From Prevotella sp. (GTDB taxonomy: Bacteria > Bacteroidota > Bacteroidia > Bacteroidales > Bacteroidaceae): 64,000 nt of DNA. The notes under the pieces were generated by a model. It saw only the letters and a list, made by a program, of their open reading frames with translations, did no database searches and was not told the DNA's origin. The translations under genes were made by a program, and so were the position numbers. Below, one piece after another: positions 9,401 through 18,074 of the stretch. Where the stretch lies: assembly GCA_022773825.1 (NCBI GenBank), contig JALFOF010000105.1:1-64000 (forward strand), given 5' to 3'. Each line of letters starts with the position of its first letter. Position 1 is the first letter of the stretch.

Positions 9401-12400
9401 GTCCGCCATAGCCGTCACTGATGTATTTACCCGATGCCGCCACGCTGCCAAAGTCTGACAATTGCACGTTAAGATTGGCGGCGGCAGCCCATCCTCCGTC
9501 ACTCTCCGGCTCCAGAAGTCGCATCTCGTTGACCCACACCTCGCCGTCCTTGACCTCGTTGGAGTTGTTTCTCACGCCTATCATCATAGTCTTTACCTCG
9601 CCAAGCGACGGGTTTCCCACGATAGACATCTTGTTACTCTGGTTGTCCGGGTCATACTCTGAATACACAACATTAAGCGACGCAAGGCCAACAGCCTTCT
9701 TCTTGTTGCGCTCTTTCTTCAAAGTAGTGAGCTTCTTCAGGCCTATGTCAAGCATATTAGCTTCCGGCCACACCGCCCGACAGTCAGCTACAGAGTAGGT
9801 ACTATAGTTACCCGGCGCGGTAAGTTGCAGCGGAATCTCGTACTCATAGTAGTTATTGTTATAGTCAGAGCCAAGGCGTACGAAGAGAGCGAGCTGCCCA
9901 TTCTGCAGATTTGTGGTGTTTTGCTCCAGCGCATTGGCATGAACGAACATCTGCAAGCGCTTGTAATAGCGCATATCATAGGTGGTATTTTTGTAAACAG
10001 CCACAGCGTCACCGTGCGACATGCTATTGATATCAAAGCGCATAGCTTGCTCATTGTTCTCCGTAAGCTGCGGCTGCGAAGGGTCAACGACACGTGATAT
10101 GCCCGGTGGCAATACGTAATTGACTGGCACCTTATCGTTATTCTCCTCTATATTGACCGAAGAGGTGGTAAATCGCGCCGTCGGGTTGGGCGAAGCGCCT
10201 TTTATTTGCTGTTCATACACACGCCAATCACCCCTCACAAGGTCAAGACTTGCCAAGCGTAACACTGTTGGTTCCTCGAAGCCCGTCATGTACATACGCA
10301 TGAAACGAATAGATGATATGTCGTTAATACCACCCACTGGCGTACCTTGGTTTATGGGAACGCGGAACTGATACCACGTGACTGTCTCCTTCTTGCCATT
10401 GCGCAGCGAGACGGTTGCCTCGCGTTTGTCCACGATATAATTGCTGCCTACCGCCATTTCTGATGGCGATATGTCCACGCTGTATTCGTAAAACTTCTCG
10501 TATTCGCCCAGTGTGTAGTCCTGATTAATATCCTCCACGTCGGGTGTTGTCTTGTAAGAGGTGTCGTATGCCTCTGTCCTTGAATCAGAATCGGGTGAGT
10601 TTCCCTGCGGATTGTTAATGTATTTGTAACGCTCAAGTATAGGGGATTTGCGGCTATCCCAATAGTCTCCGCGGAAATAGCGATAGTCATCGTTGGCAGG
10701 GTCCTGCACTATCTCGCGTATAACGGAATCGTTCTTCACCACGCCCGTTCCGTCAAAGCCCGCACCAACGGCAGTGGTCAGGAAGTCCTTGTATGGTTCC
10801 CACGAGCGTTCCTCTTCGTTTGTAAGCCCGTTGAAGCCCACATCTTGCTTGGCACGTGCCCCTGCTGTGGTGGCGAAAGCGTAGTTTATAGTGTTCTGCA
10901 CAGGCACTTTTCCCCACTGAGTGGTAGCAACTGAGTCGTTGTTATTTATGGGCATACCGCTCTCGTAGAACTTCTTTCCGTCGAGTAAGATATCCTCTGA
11001 CACCTCGCCAAGGTTGAAAACCAGCTTGCCGGAGTGCTTTGCTGCCGTTCCATCAGTGCGAGTATATACAAAGGGGTCAAGCATCCAGAACTCTATATAC
11101 TCTATGTTCGCCTCCTGAAAGTCATTCACATCCAGCTTACGCATCATGCCTCCCCACGACTGCTTCGGCGTGAGTAAGTGGCCATTTTCATCAATGGCTG
11201 GGTTAAAGTTGTAGGGACCACGCTCCTGAGGATAATAGGCGAGGTTCATTATGCTAAGAGTTGACGTCGCTCCGGCGTATGTGTTCACGTCGCGATTGGG
11301 GTACAGTTCCGACACGTACACCTCGCGAACATAATGGTTGGACAGCTGGTCCATATCCTCTTTTATATGTCCTGGCGTGAGCGTTGAAGAGCGACGGGTG
11401 AACAATGGGTCTATGGTGTACCACGCAAGCCGCGCGCGTCGATAGCCAGAGGTAAGGTCACTCTTGCTGTACGATACGCCCTCAAGGTTCTTTGGCACAC
11501 TTGACAGCGTCCAAGATGTTGGCGTCAGCATATTGATACCCATGGTTGTTGACTCAAAGTCGTCGATGTACGATGCGTTGTCCTGCGTTCCGCTCGCCAT
11601 ACTGCTGAACAATTTGGCGAACTCCGCGTTGAATTGTATGTTCGATGGCTGCGTGACGTGCAGGAAAGGCACCTTGTTTAGCATATTTGTAAGCCACTGA
11701 CTGTCCTTCTTCCAGTTAATGTTGAAGCCCACCAACGTATTGCTAACAGGCTCCGACCCCATGGTTACCTTTGAGGTAAGGCTTTGCTCTGAGAGGTGTT
11801 GCAACGTGCCACTAATCTGAAAATCCTTAGAGAAGTCGTACTCCCAGTTCACTCCGAACATCGTCTTACGTTCCATTCCGTATTCAGATTCGCTCTCCAG
11901 CGACACGTTGACGTTAGTGCCTGCGTCGATAATGCTTTGGTTAAGTATTGTGACCACTCCCGCAGCGTAGTCCACGGAGTAGTCCGAGCCCTCTACAAGC
12001 GTCACTCCTCCTGCCGTCACCACTACTGACCCCTGCGGCACATTGTACGCTCCGAGCGATATTTCGTTTGCTGATGTGCCCTTGTACTGGCCTGTTATCT
12101 GGAAGCGGTTCTTCTCCGCTATCTGCTTGGCGTAGGTGCGTGTGGAGTCGTAGAGAGCCTGATAGCGGTATTTTTCCGCCAAATCCACCTTGCCAGTGGC
12201 GGCAAACACGGCATCGCGCAGTCCCGTTCCGAACGGTTCGGCCTTAGGCAGGAACACACGTCCGTTGCTTACTGTGTAGCCGTCCACGAAGTCAAAGTAA
12301 CCGTTACTGTGCACACGGTTGTTGTTATCGAGGCGGTCTGCCCCGATGAGTTTTATGATTGGCGTCTGCTTCAGTTTCTCTTCCGGCAGGTAGTTAACAT

Positions 12401-14204
12401 ACACTCCCGCCGTATCGCTTTGGTATTTTATGTCGAGGCGGAACTTTTCCTTCTGCACTGACGATGCGAGATAGTACACATTGCGCATCATCATCTTCCA
12501 GTTAGGATGGCTTGGGGTGCAGCTTGTGTTTCTCAACGCCTTCACAAAGAGTGCCTGGTTCACGTCAGTATGGTCCGAGGAGAACTCTCCCACCTGATAG
12601 GTCACGCCGCCAGCGGTATATTCGTAAGCCACCGCCAGCACCTGGTCGCTCTGCAAGGTTGTCTTCAGCGAGATGTAGCCCATGGCCTTGTTCACAGTGT
12701 ATTCAGACGAGTTGAGCAGGCGTGCCTTCTCTATCTTCTCATAATCCACGCCGCCCGCCATCTCCATGTCGAGCACCGAGCTGGCCTGATTCACGTCGCG
12801 CGCCGCGGCATACGAGTTCACCATCATGCTGTATTCGCTGTTCGCGCCGTTAGAGGGAAGCGCCACCATCCCCGTACCGCCCCACTTCGTGTTCTTCGGA
12901 GTGCTCTCGGCAAGGTCAGAGAGGGCTATGATGTTTCGTGTGTTGGAGGACTGTCCCGTCTTGTTCGTCACCCACACCTCCACACGGTTTATGGTGATGC
13001 CCGTGGTGATGTTAGGAAGCGACTGCATCCACTTGTCGTAATTGGAGCGGAAGTACAGACCGAGGAAGAAGTGCCTGTTCTCCTCATAGTCTGCCACGTT
13101 TAGCTCAAACGGCGTGAGTTGCACACCGCCTTTGGACGAAACGCTTGACGATGAGGACTTCTTCTGCGACAAAACCGTCTGCAACTTCAACTTGCCGAAC
13201 TGCATATCCGTCCTTATTCCGAAGAGTGACGAAGCGCCCTGCACCAGCGATGAGTTGCTCGGGAAGCTCACATTTCCCGCCTCCACCAGCTTTATTATCT
13301 CGTCTTCCTTGCCGTCATACTTCAGCTTCATGTTCTGCGCGTCATAGTCAAAGGTGGCGTCAGTGTTGTAGTTGATGTTCATATTCATCTTGTCGCCCAC
13401 CTTTCCCGTGACGTTTATATTTATCTTCTCGTCGAAGTCTATGGTAGTAGTTTTGCGGTTTCGTATTGGCAGAGAGGGGTTGTCGATGCTCTTCAACGTA
13501 GCGCCGAGCTTCAGTTCCGCCGTTCCTTGCGTTTTCACGCGTATGCCTCCAGGACCGAATATCTTCTCCGCCGGACCGAGGTCGAAGTGCATATCCGTGA
13601 AGTCAAACTTCTCCTTGCCTTTCTTCTCGAATATCTCTGAGTTCTTGCTACGGAAGTAATTGGCGAAAAGGTTCTTCTCGCTCCACTTCTGATACTCCGT
13701 AAGGCTCATCATTATCGGTGCCGCCACCCACGTCTTACCCATGCGTGTGCCTATGACATACCTGTCGAGCGTGTCGTTATACTCCACCTCCTGCTTTATG
13801 TTGTCAGGCCTTTTGAGGTCTGCCGGCCCTTGTTTCAGGTCGTCATACGTCACGGGCACCGTCTTCTGTATCTTCCATCTGGGGTTGAGCAGGCTGTCGG
13901 GAATGGTGTCCTGCTGCAGCTTCAGCCTTGCCTGCCGCTCGCGATACTTCTCGAGCGACGACTTATTCAGCTTTTTCCGTATCTCTTCCTTCGTCGCCGC
14001 GGCCTTCTCCTCCTGCCGTGTCTCACCGCCCGTCTTGGCATCCTCGCCATCTGGAGCCACGGCGACACGTATCATAGCGGAGCCGGCAAGGGCAGAAAGC
14101 AGGAGCGCAGCCGCCACCAAAACGGCACGTCCCCTTCCTCTGTTGCAGAGGGGGGACATCTTGTCATATATGCGTTCTAATATCTTTTCCAGACCGTTTG
14201 CCAT
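6450..14204 (-). CDS. sprA: SprA, outer-membrane translocon of the type IX secretion system
   Basis: SprA (also called Sov) is the very large 36-strand beta barrel through which type IX secretion cargo crosses the outer membrane. The product has 2584 residues, in the SprA range of about 2400-2500 plus an insert. It has an N-terminal export signal (hydrophobic run VLVAAALLLSALAGSA at about 28-43), many amphipathic strands, repeated barrel-type segments and a C-terminal aromatic beta strand ending SMKFSLTR. A lysine- and glutamate-rich stretch at roughly residues 1960-2010 breaks the pattern and may be a surface loop. It follows ruvA by 9 bases, an association common in Bacteroidetes. No other T9SS genes are in this window. 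Confidence 0.93.
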   Translation of the reverse strand: MANGLEKILERIYDKMSPLCNRGRGRAVLVAAALLLSALAGSAMIRVAVAPDGEDAKTGGETRQEEKAAATKEEIRKKLNKSSLEKYRERQARLKLQQDTIPDSLLNPRWKIQKTVPVTYDDLKQGPADLKRPDNIKQEVEYNDTLDRYVIGTRMGKTWVAAPIMMSLTEYQKWSEKNLFANYFRSKNSEIFEKKGKEKFDFTDMHFDLGPAEKIFGPGGIRVKTQGTAELKLGATLKSIDNPSLPIRNRKTTTIDFDEKININVTGKVGDKMNMNINYNTDATFDYDAQNMKLKYDGKEDEIIKLVEAGNVSFPSNSSLVQGASSLFGIRTDMQFGKLKLQTVLSQKKSSSSSVSSKGGVQLTPFELNVADYEENRHFFLGLYFRSNYDKWMQSLPNITTGITINRVEVWVTNKTGQSSNTRNIIALSDLAESTPKNTKWGGTGMVALPSNGANSEYSMMVNSYAAARDVNQASSVLDMEMAGGVDYEKIEKARLLNSSEYTVNKAMGYISLKTTLQSDQVLAVAYEYTAGGVTYQVGEFSSDHTDVNQALFVKALRNTSCTPSHPNWKMMMRNVYYLASSVQKEKFRLDIKYQSDTAGVYVNYLPEEKLKQTPIIKLIGADRLDNNNRVHSNGYFDFVDGYTVSNGRVFLPKAEPFGTGLRDAVFAATGKVDLAEKYRYQALYDSTRTYAKQIAEKNRFQITGQYKGTSANEISLGAYNVPQGSVVVTAGGVTLVEGSDYSVDYAAGVVTILNQSIIDAGTNVNVSLESESEYGMERKTMFGVNWEYDFSKDFQISGTLQHLSEQSLTSKVTMGSEPVSNTLVGFNINWKKDSQWLTNMLNKVPFLHVTQPSNIQFNAEFAKLFSSMASGTQDNASYIDDFESTTMGINMLTPTSWTLSSVPKNLEGVSYSKSDLTSGYRRARLAWYTIDPLFTRRSSTLTPGHIKEDMDQLSNHYVREVYVSELYPNRDVNTYAGATSTLSIMNLAYYPQERGPYNFNPAIDENGHLLTPKQSWGGMMRKLDVNDFQEANIEYIEFWMLDPFVYTRTDGTAAKHSGKLVFNLGEVSEDILLDGKKFYESGMPINNNDSVATTQWGKVPVQNTINYAFATTAGARAKQDVGFNGLTNEEERSWEPYKDFLTTAVGAGFDGTGVVKNDSVIREIVQDPANDDYRYFRGDYWDSRKSPILERYKYINNPQGNSPDSDSRTEAYDTSYKTTPDVEDINQDYTLGEYEKFYEYSVDISPSEMAVGSNYIVDKREATVSLRNGKKETVTWYQFRVPINQGTPVGGINDISSIRFMRMYMTGFEEPTVLRLASLDLVRGDWRVYEQQIKGASPNPTARFTTSSVNIEENNDKVPVNYVLPPGISRVVDPSQPQLTENNEQAMRFDINSMSHGDAVAVYKNTTYDMRYYKRLQMFVHANALEQNTTNLQNGQLALFVRLGSDYNNNYYEYEIPLQLTAPGNYSTYSVADCRAVWPEANMLDIGLKKLTTLKKERNKKKAVGLASLNVVYSEYDPDNQSNKMSIVGNPSLGEVKTMMIGVRNNSNEVKDGEVWVNEMRLLEPESDGGWAAAANLNVQLSDFGSVAASGKYISDGYGGLEQKVMERTTDKFGSYTVTANAELGKFFPDKAKVSIPVYYSVTHEKTTPKYNPLDTDMLLDDALEGAANEHEKDSIRSIAITNTVSKNFSVSGMKVGIATKRHPMPYDPANFTFSYSRSDRHTDGQTTVYENEEQWRGVINYSWTPVYKSLTPFKGIKSKSKYYDIFKKFAFNWLPQNISANSEMTRSYYELQERDLDDLGSTNSIPATFSSQFLWNREFSIRWDFTSNLHASFQSSTRAEIEEPYTQVNKDLYPERYQAWKDSVWSSIKRLGTPLDYNQNFTASYKLPLSYLPIFDWMQANATYSATYQWARGTEQEDGTSFGNTISSNRSININSTLDLVKLYNHVPFLKQANDKFSKTPVINRAKKKPAPQAKAKDAKDGKETPEQAEEAKKKEQEEKEKRAEERKKRNTFTREITVNADTAIVITHGKKSKRILVSAKDKNGKAIEVKYRKVDENKIKIINKADSAVTMKLSVLALEPLENMTWYKVAQGTARVLMMVRNIGITYRNQYSMVLPGFMPNVGDVFGQRTGGGLMRPGLDFAFGLIGDSYIEKARTNGWLLGGENDSVATPATTSSSQDLQVKMTLEPLRNLKIDLNMSRTKTTAKSIHYMYSGSPTTQSGSFSMTTISIKSAFEGMGDANNGYYSASFEKFCRSLDNYQARVQSRYEGTIYPRGTSLAGQKFNPANGGVNKYSADVMVPAFLDAYTGNSDLSLFPTLKRMLPNWTLRYSGLTQLPWVRDHFKSVNVNHSYKSVFAIGSYSSYSTYKELMGDMIGFVNDASTGAPVPNSMYNISTVSINEAFSPLLGIDFTLPNNLTFKAEYRTTRVLNLSMTSVQINEAISKDWVFGLGYKIADFRFTKSRALQAARNKTKGNAADDNNKKSGSKTTAKSAGFAHDLNLRLDISIRSQAALTRDIASMSSSASSGNDAFKLAFSADYSLSRLLTMSFYYDRQSNTPLLSAGSYPTVTQDFGLSMKFSLTR

Positions 14205-14213
14205 GCTTTCTTT

Positions 14214-14834
14214 TTACCTTATCATCTTTAGTGCCTGCTTGATAACCTGCTCCACAGGCATCGCGGGCGAGCCTTGCAATATCTCCGTCACCACTTTAGC
14301 GCTCTGTGCCGGGGCGAAACCGAGCATCGTCAATGCTCCTACAGCCTCCTCGTGCACCTCTGAAGCCGCCGCTGGTACGGGCGTCGCGGTGCTGGTAAGA
14401 CCGGTGTCGGCGATAATTCCGCTGGCAGACATCTTGTCGCGCAAGTCCACTATTATTCTCTGCGCTGTCTTCAGCCCTATGCCCTTGACACCCTTCAGAG
14501 CCTTTTCGTTGCCCGACGCTATCACGTTCACCAGCTCTGCCGGCGCCAGCGCGCTGAGAATCATACGCGCCGTGTTACTTCCCACGCCGCTGACGGTCAC
14601 CAGCATACGGTAAATCTCACGCTCCCGCTTGTCGTAAAAGCCATAGAGCGTGTACGAATCGTCCCTGCCTCCCGTCATAATAGCCTCGTGCACATACAAT
14701 TTCACATCCCTCTTACCCTGTATGGCTGTGTAAGTATTGAGTGATATGTTTAGCATATACCCCACTCCATGCGCCTCCACCACCGCCTGTGTCGGTGTGG
14801 CCTCGGTCAGCTCACCTTTTATATATTCTATCAT
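14214..14834 (-). CDS. ruvA: Holliday junction branch migration protein RuvA
   Basis: RuvA binds four-way DNA junctions as a tetramer and positions the RuvB motors during recombination repair. The 206 residues show an N-terminal OB-fold ([23 protein letters not shown]), two helix-hairpin-helix motifs ([13 protein letters not shown] and [13 protein letters not shown]) and a small C-terminal domain that would contact RuvB. Length is typical. It lies just upstream of sprA with a 9-base gap, so the two are likely co-transcribed. I found no clear TAnnTTTG promoter in the 420 bases upstream. Confidence 0.96.
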   Translation of the reverse strand: MIEYIKGELTEATPTQAVVEAHGVGYMLNISLNTYTAIQGKRDVKLYVHEAIMTGGRDDSYTLYGFYDKREREIYRMLVTVSGVGSNTARMILSALAPAELVNVIASGNEKALKGVKGIGLKTAQRIIVDLRDKMSASGIIADTGLTSTATPVPAAASEVHEEAVGALTMLGFAPAQSAKVVTEILQGSPAMPVEQVIKQALKMIR

Positions 14835-15257
14835 TGCCTGTCTTTTCTTCTTAAATATCCCTGCGGTGCGTTATGCCCGCCATTCCCGCGCACGCGCCAT
14901 GCGGGCATATTTCCACACTCTATAATAACGAGAATACTACGATAATATTGCACGCGCCACCGCTTTTTAACATAGCGCGTCTTTTCTACGCTGTGCTAAT
15001 GTCCCCACCTCTCTGACAACGAGAAAATGGTAAATTGCAGAAACTCGGTGAAAGCATAGAGACCGCGCCGTAAAAACGCTGCTTTCGCGATGCTATCTCT
15101 ATGCTTTTACGATGTAATATCAATGCTATTACACCGTAATCTGAACGGTATTGTTTTGCTATAACGTAAAACCCTGATTACCAACACCATCCTATCAGCA
15201 ATACACAGGATGGCGGAAATGGTAAATTTCACCACGAAGCGCACGAGGCGTGGCGCA
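14835..15257. other. Non-coding gap between ruvA and the nuclease gene
   Basis: No reading frame of substance. It holds degenerate 22-bp-family units around 15094-15165 (AAT of the core at 15116 and 15138, 22 apart) and a small hairpin CCATCCT...AGGATGG at 15187-15213. That hairpin lies just past the nuclease stop and could mark its 3' end. Otherwise I see nothing. Confidence 0.6.
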
Positions 15258-16124
15258 TTATTCCCAGTCTGCAAGGTCTGCCTTGGCTTCCACCTCACGC
15301 TCCACTTCGTCGGGAAGGGCGGAGAAGAAGTCGAGCCCCGTGAGGCGCTCCACGTCGTCAACGGTGTTGACATACGACGACATCGTCTTGTTGTTGGCCT
15401 CGTTGCGGTATATGAAGCCGATGGCTTTGGGCTCGCCCTCCATGCACAGCACCACCTTAAAGAAGGCTTCGGGCACCACCACCTTGTTCTTGCCTATCGT
15501 CTTATGCTTCTTGTTGAGCAGCAACGGACCGCTGACGATATACACGCCACCGTACTGCTGCGCCCACTTACGGCACTTTCCCTCCAGCTCGTTCCAGTCG
15601 CCGGCGTTGAGGTTGTGCAACTGCGGGCAGCAGTTGGTGTAGAGGAAGGACTGTAGCTGTGCCTCCTCGCTCCACTTGTTGTCGCCAGAGGGGCAGATGT
15701 GCCCACGGTCGTAGCCGCTGTTAATGTAGTCCATGTTGGTTGCCCGCGGCACAGGCACGTCCTCGTCTTCCGCGAACTTTATGCCTTTGCGGCTGTAGGG
15801 GCCGTCGGTATGTTCTGCTGTGAGGTGCCACGCCACCCATACAGGCAGACGTGTGGCGGGGTTATAAGACAGTCGGTAGGCGGCACGCTCCAACGGTATG
15901 AAGCCGGAGGAGGCGGCACTGAGGGCGGAGCCTGGCTGCACGGTGGTGACGAGGAGGTCGCCGTGCAACTGCGTCTGCGCTGTGACTTTTCTTTGCGAAA
16001 AAGGGTCGAGCGGTGCGGAGACAGGCTCTTCGCTGACGGAAGGCTGGCGCGCGATGACATTACCCACGGCGAGTGCCACGGCGGTGAACAGTGTTCCGAA
16101 GAAAATTTTTGTTGCTTTGTTCAT
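15258..16124 (-). CDS. Exported DNA/RNA non-specific endonuclease (NUC1/Serratia type)
   Basis: A beta-beta-alpha-metal nuclease that would cut DNA and RNA outside the cytoplasm. The signature DRGHICPS is at residues 139-146, with His142 as the expected general base. The asparagine-rich metal site follows (TNCCPQLHNLNAGDWNELE). The N-terminus has a hydrophobic segment (FFGTLFTAVALAVGNVIA) that acts as a signal peptide or anchor. At 288 residues it is of usual length. It follows the MATE gene with only a hairpin repeat between. Roles in nutrient scavenging or biofilm DNA turnover are plausible but not shown. No immunity protein gene is nearby, which argues against a toxin. Confidence 0.9.
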   Translation of the reverse strand: MNKATKIFFGTLFTAVALAVGNVIARQPSVSEEPVSAPLDPFSQRKVTAQTQLHGDLLVTTVQPGSALSAASSGFIPLERAAYRLSYNPATRLPVWVAWHLTAEHTDGPYSRKGIKFAEDEDVPVPRATNMDYINSGYDRGHICPSGDNKWSEEAQLQSFLYTNCCPQLHNLNAGDWNELEGKCRKWAQQYGGVYIVSGPLLLNKKHKTIGKNKVVVPEAFFKVVLCMEGEPKAIGFIYRNEANNKTMSSYVNTVDDVERLTGLDFFSALPDEVEREVEAKADLADWE

Positions 16125-16130
16125 GGGGAG

Positions 16131-16412
16131 TTGTTTAGTGGTTTAGTGGTTTGGTGGTTTAGTTGAGTGGTTGTTTAGTGGTTTAGTGGTTTGGTATATT
16201 GGTTGAGTGGTTGTTTGGTTGTTTAGTGGTTTGGTTGTTTGGGTATTTGGTGGTTTAGCTGTTTGGTGGTTTGTTTTAGCGGTTTTACATTTAACCAAAC
16301 AACCAAATAACTAAACCACCAAACCACTCGCTCGACCTTTGGTCGCTTTGCTTGCAAAGAAACCACTAAACCACCAAATAACTAAACGACTAAACGACCA
16401 AACCACCAAATA
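16131..16412. repeat. 8-bp-unit hairpin element B (MATE-nuclease gap)
   Basis: The left half is GTTTAGTG/GTTTGGTT-type units, the centre is GCGGTTTTACATTTAACC, and the right half is AACCAAAC and ACTAAACC units. It includes an inserted piece with CTCGACCTTTGGTCG. It begins 6 bases from the nuclease ATG, and its other end overlaps the last codons of the MATE gene, whose stop at 16382-16384 lies inside it. Confidence 0.9.
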
Positions 16413-17692
16413 GCCTGCTGTGCCGCGCCGCGCATGAAGAGATAGGCGCAGAAAGCGAGCCAGAGGGCGTGGTTGCCGAGGGAGTGACAGAGAGCGAAGT
16501 ACACGCCGAAGAAGGCTGTAGCACCGCAGAAAGTGCCCCACAGCATGCCCTTGGTGTTGGTGATGCCAACGAAAACGCCGTCCCATACGAAGGCTGCCAC
16601 ACCGCAAAAGGGTATGGCTACCGCCCAAGGCAGATAGTCCATGGCGGCATGGCGTATCACAGTGTCGTCGGTAAGCAGACGCAGGAACGCCTCGCCGCCT
16701 ACGGCATACGCCACCGTGTAGCAGGCGGTGAGGGCGAGCCCCCAGCGCCACACGCCACGGAGGGCGAGGCGGAAACGGGCACCATCGCCTGCACCGTAGT
16801 AGCGGCCGCACAGTGCCTCGGCGGCGAAGGCGAAGCCGTCCATGACGTATGTGTAGAGTATGAAGAGCTGCATGAGCACCGAGTTGACGGCGAGGATGAC
16901 GGCACCTCCCTTGGCTCCCGCCACGATGAGGTAGAGGTTGACCGCCACAAGGAAGAGGGTGCGGTAGAAGAGTATGCGGTTTACGGAGAAAAAACGCTTC
17001 ATCTGCTCCATCCTCACGGCCCCCTTCAGGCGCACTCCACGCCACAGCGTGCCGTAACCGCGGCGCAGCATGGCGACAGCCATCAGGACACCGCACCACT
17101 GCGCCACGAGGGTGCCAAGGGCAACGCCTTCTATCTTCATGCCGAAGGCATAGACGAAAAGGCAGGAGAGGCAGATGTTGACAATGTTCTGCGTGATGGA
17201 TATGACCATGGGCAGCGTTGTGTTCTGCATACCCACGAACCATCCCGTGACGGCATAGAGCGCCAACGAGGGCAGAGTGCCCCATATACATATATTATAA
17301 TAGGTGTGTATGGCGGGAAGCAGGCGCGCCTCCGGCTCAATGAACCACACGGCAAGGCGGTAGAGGGGCTGCTGAAGAAGGAGCAACAGCGCCGCCATGG
17401 CAAAGCCAGTGAGCAGCGCGCGCAGCAATATGTGACAGCACTCCTGACTGCCTCGCGCCCCCGTGGCGGTTGACTCGCCGTAGCTCTGCGCCGTAAGACC
17501 GCCCGTACCGAAGCGCAGGAAGGCGAAAAGCCAGTAGATTATGTTGAATATCATGGAGCCGACAGCGATGGCTGCCATATAGAGGGCATCGCCCATGTGC
17601 CCCGTAATGGCAACATCCACCAAGCCAAGAAGCGGCACGGTGATGTTGGAAACTATGGAAGGCAGGGCCAAATGGAGGATTTTCTTGTTCAT
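16382..17692 (-). CDS. MATE family multidrug/metabolite efflux transporter
   Basis: A 12-helix inner-membrane antiporter of the DinF/MATE group. The N-terminal pattern (LHLALPSIVSNITVPLLGLVDVAITGH) and the mirror pattern in the second half (FIL...MDGFAFAAEALCGRYYGAGD) are typical. I start at MNKKILHL (17692). An upstream ATG at 17761 would add 23 residues translated from the repeat element, which is implausible. From 17692 it has 436 residues. The last residues (IWWFGRLVV) and the TAG stop are read from the hairpin repeat that follows, so the natural C-terminus seems to have been replaced or extended by it. Substrate unknown. Confidence 0.9.
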   Translation of the reverse strand: MNKKILHLALPSIVSNITVPLLGLVDVAITGHMGDALYMAAIAVGSMIFNIIYWLFAFLRFGTGGLTAQSYGESTATGARGSQECCHILLRALLTGFAMAALLLLLQQPLYRLAVWFIEPEARLLPAIHTYYNICIWGTLPSLALYAVTGWFVGMQNTTLPMVISITQNIVNICLSCLFVYAFGMKIEGVALGTLVAQWCGVLMAVAMLRRGYGTLWRGVRLKGAVRMEQMKRFFSVNRILFYRTLFLVAVNLYLIVAGAKGGAVILAVNSVLMQLFILYTYVMDGFAFAAEALCGRYYGAGDGARFRLALRGVWRWGLALTACYTVAYAVGGEAFLRLLTDDTVIRHAAMDYLPWAVAIPFCGVAAFVWDGVFVGITNTKGMLWGTFCGATAFFGVYFALCHSLGNHALWLAFCAYLFMRGAAQQAIWWFGRLVV

Positions 17693-17699
17693 AACCGGA

Positions 17700-17866
17700 T
17701 GGTTAAGTGGTTTAGTTGTATGGTGGTTTAGTTGTTTAGTTAAATGTTGCATAACAGTCAAACAACCAGATAACTAAACTGTCAGACTTGTTCTCTGGTC
17801 CTAAGCTGTTCCTTAATTGCCAAGCCAAACAACCAAACAACTAAACAACTAAACAACCAAACAACG
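17700..17866. repeat. 8-bp-unit hairpin element C (MATE leader)
   Basis: GTTTAGTT-type units and the core TTAAATGTTGCATAACAG are followed, after a spacer, by AACAACTAAAC units ending at 17866. It lies between a -7 motif at 17890-17897 and the MATE ATG at 17692, so it would be transcribed as the 5' leader of that mRNA. Its core is in the opposite orientation to most other copies relative to the gene. Confidence 0.85.
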
Positions 17867-17889
17867 TGGTTTCTACTCTTTTTCACCTG

Positions 17890-17897
17890 CAAAGGTA
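17890..17897 (-). promoter_or_regulatory. -7 motif TACCTTTG, probable MATE promoter
   Basis: CAAAGGTA on the plus strand reads TACCTTTG on the minus strand, matching TAnnTTTG. The -33 region has no exact TTTG, so strength is uncertain. It is divergent to the DUF349 gene promoter about 50 bases away, as expected between two head-to-head genes. Confidence 0.55.
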
Positions 17898-17947
17898 AGG
17901 CTTTTTAATGAAAAAAAAGCCCTAAACTGGTTTTTTCCCTAAATTAT

Positions 17948-17979
17948 TTTGCCTATATAAAATCTTTTACGTACTTTTG
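17948..17979 (+). promoter_or_regulatory. Promoter of the DUF349 gene
   Basis: TTTG at 17948-17951 and TACTTTTG at 17972-17979 are separated by 20 bases, matching the Bacteroidetes -33/-7 pattern. Transcription would start near 17986, giving a leader of about 90 bases to the ATG at 18075. Confidence 0.75.
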
Positions 17980-18074
17980 TACGCAAAAACAACATGAAGA
18001 AGTCAAAACAGTGACTTCGCTTAAAGCCCCCAAAGGGTGGGTGACCGAACATCGATTCATTAACAACAACAACA

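Noticed and set aside
15258-16124. Toxin nuclease with immunity gene
   Set aside because: There is a signal peptide and a NUC1-type domain but no delivery domain and no small immunity gene beside it. The neighbour is a MATE transporter.
16469-17473. 334-codon open frame on the plus strand
   Set aside because: It lies antisense to the MATE gene. Its composition (His, Gly and Glu rich, no recognisable domain) is what the reverse strand of a membrane-protein gene gives.
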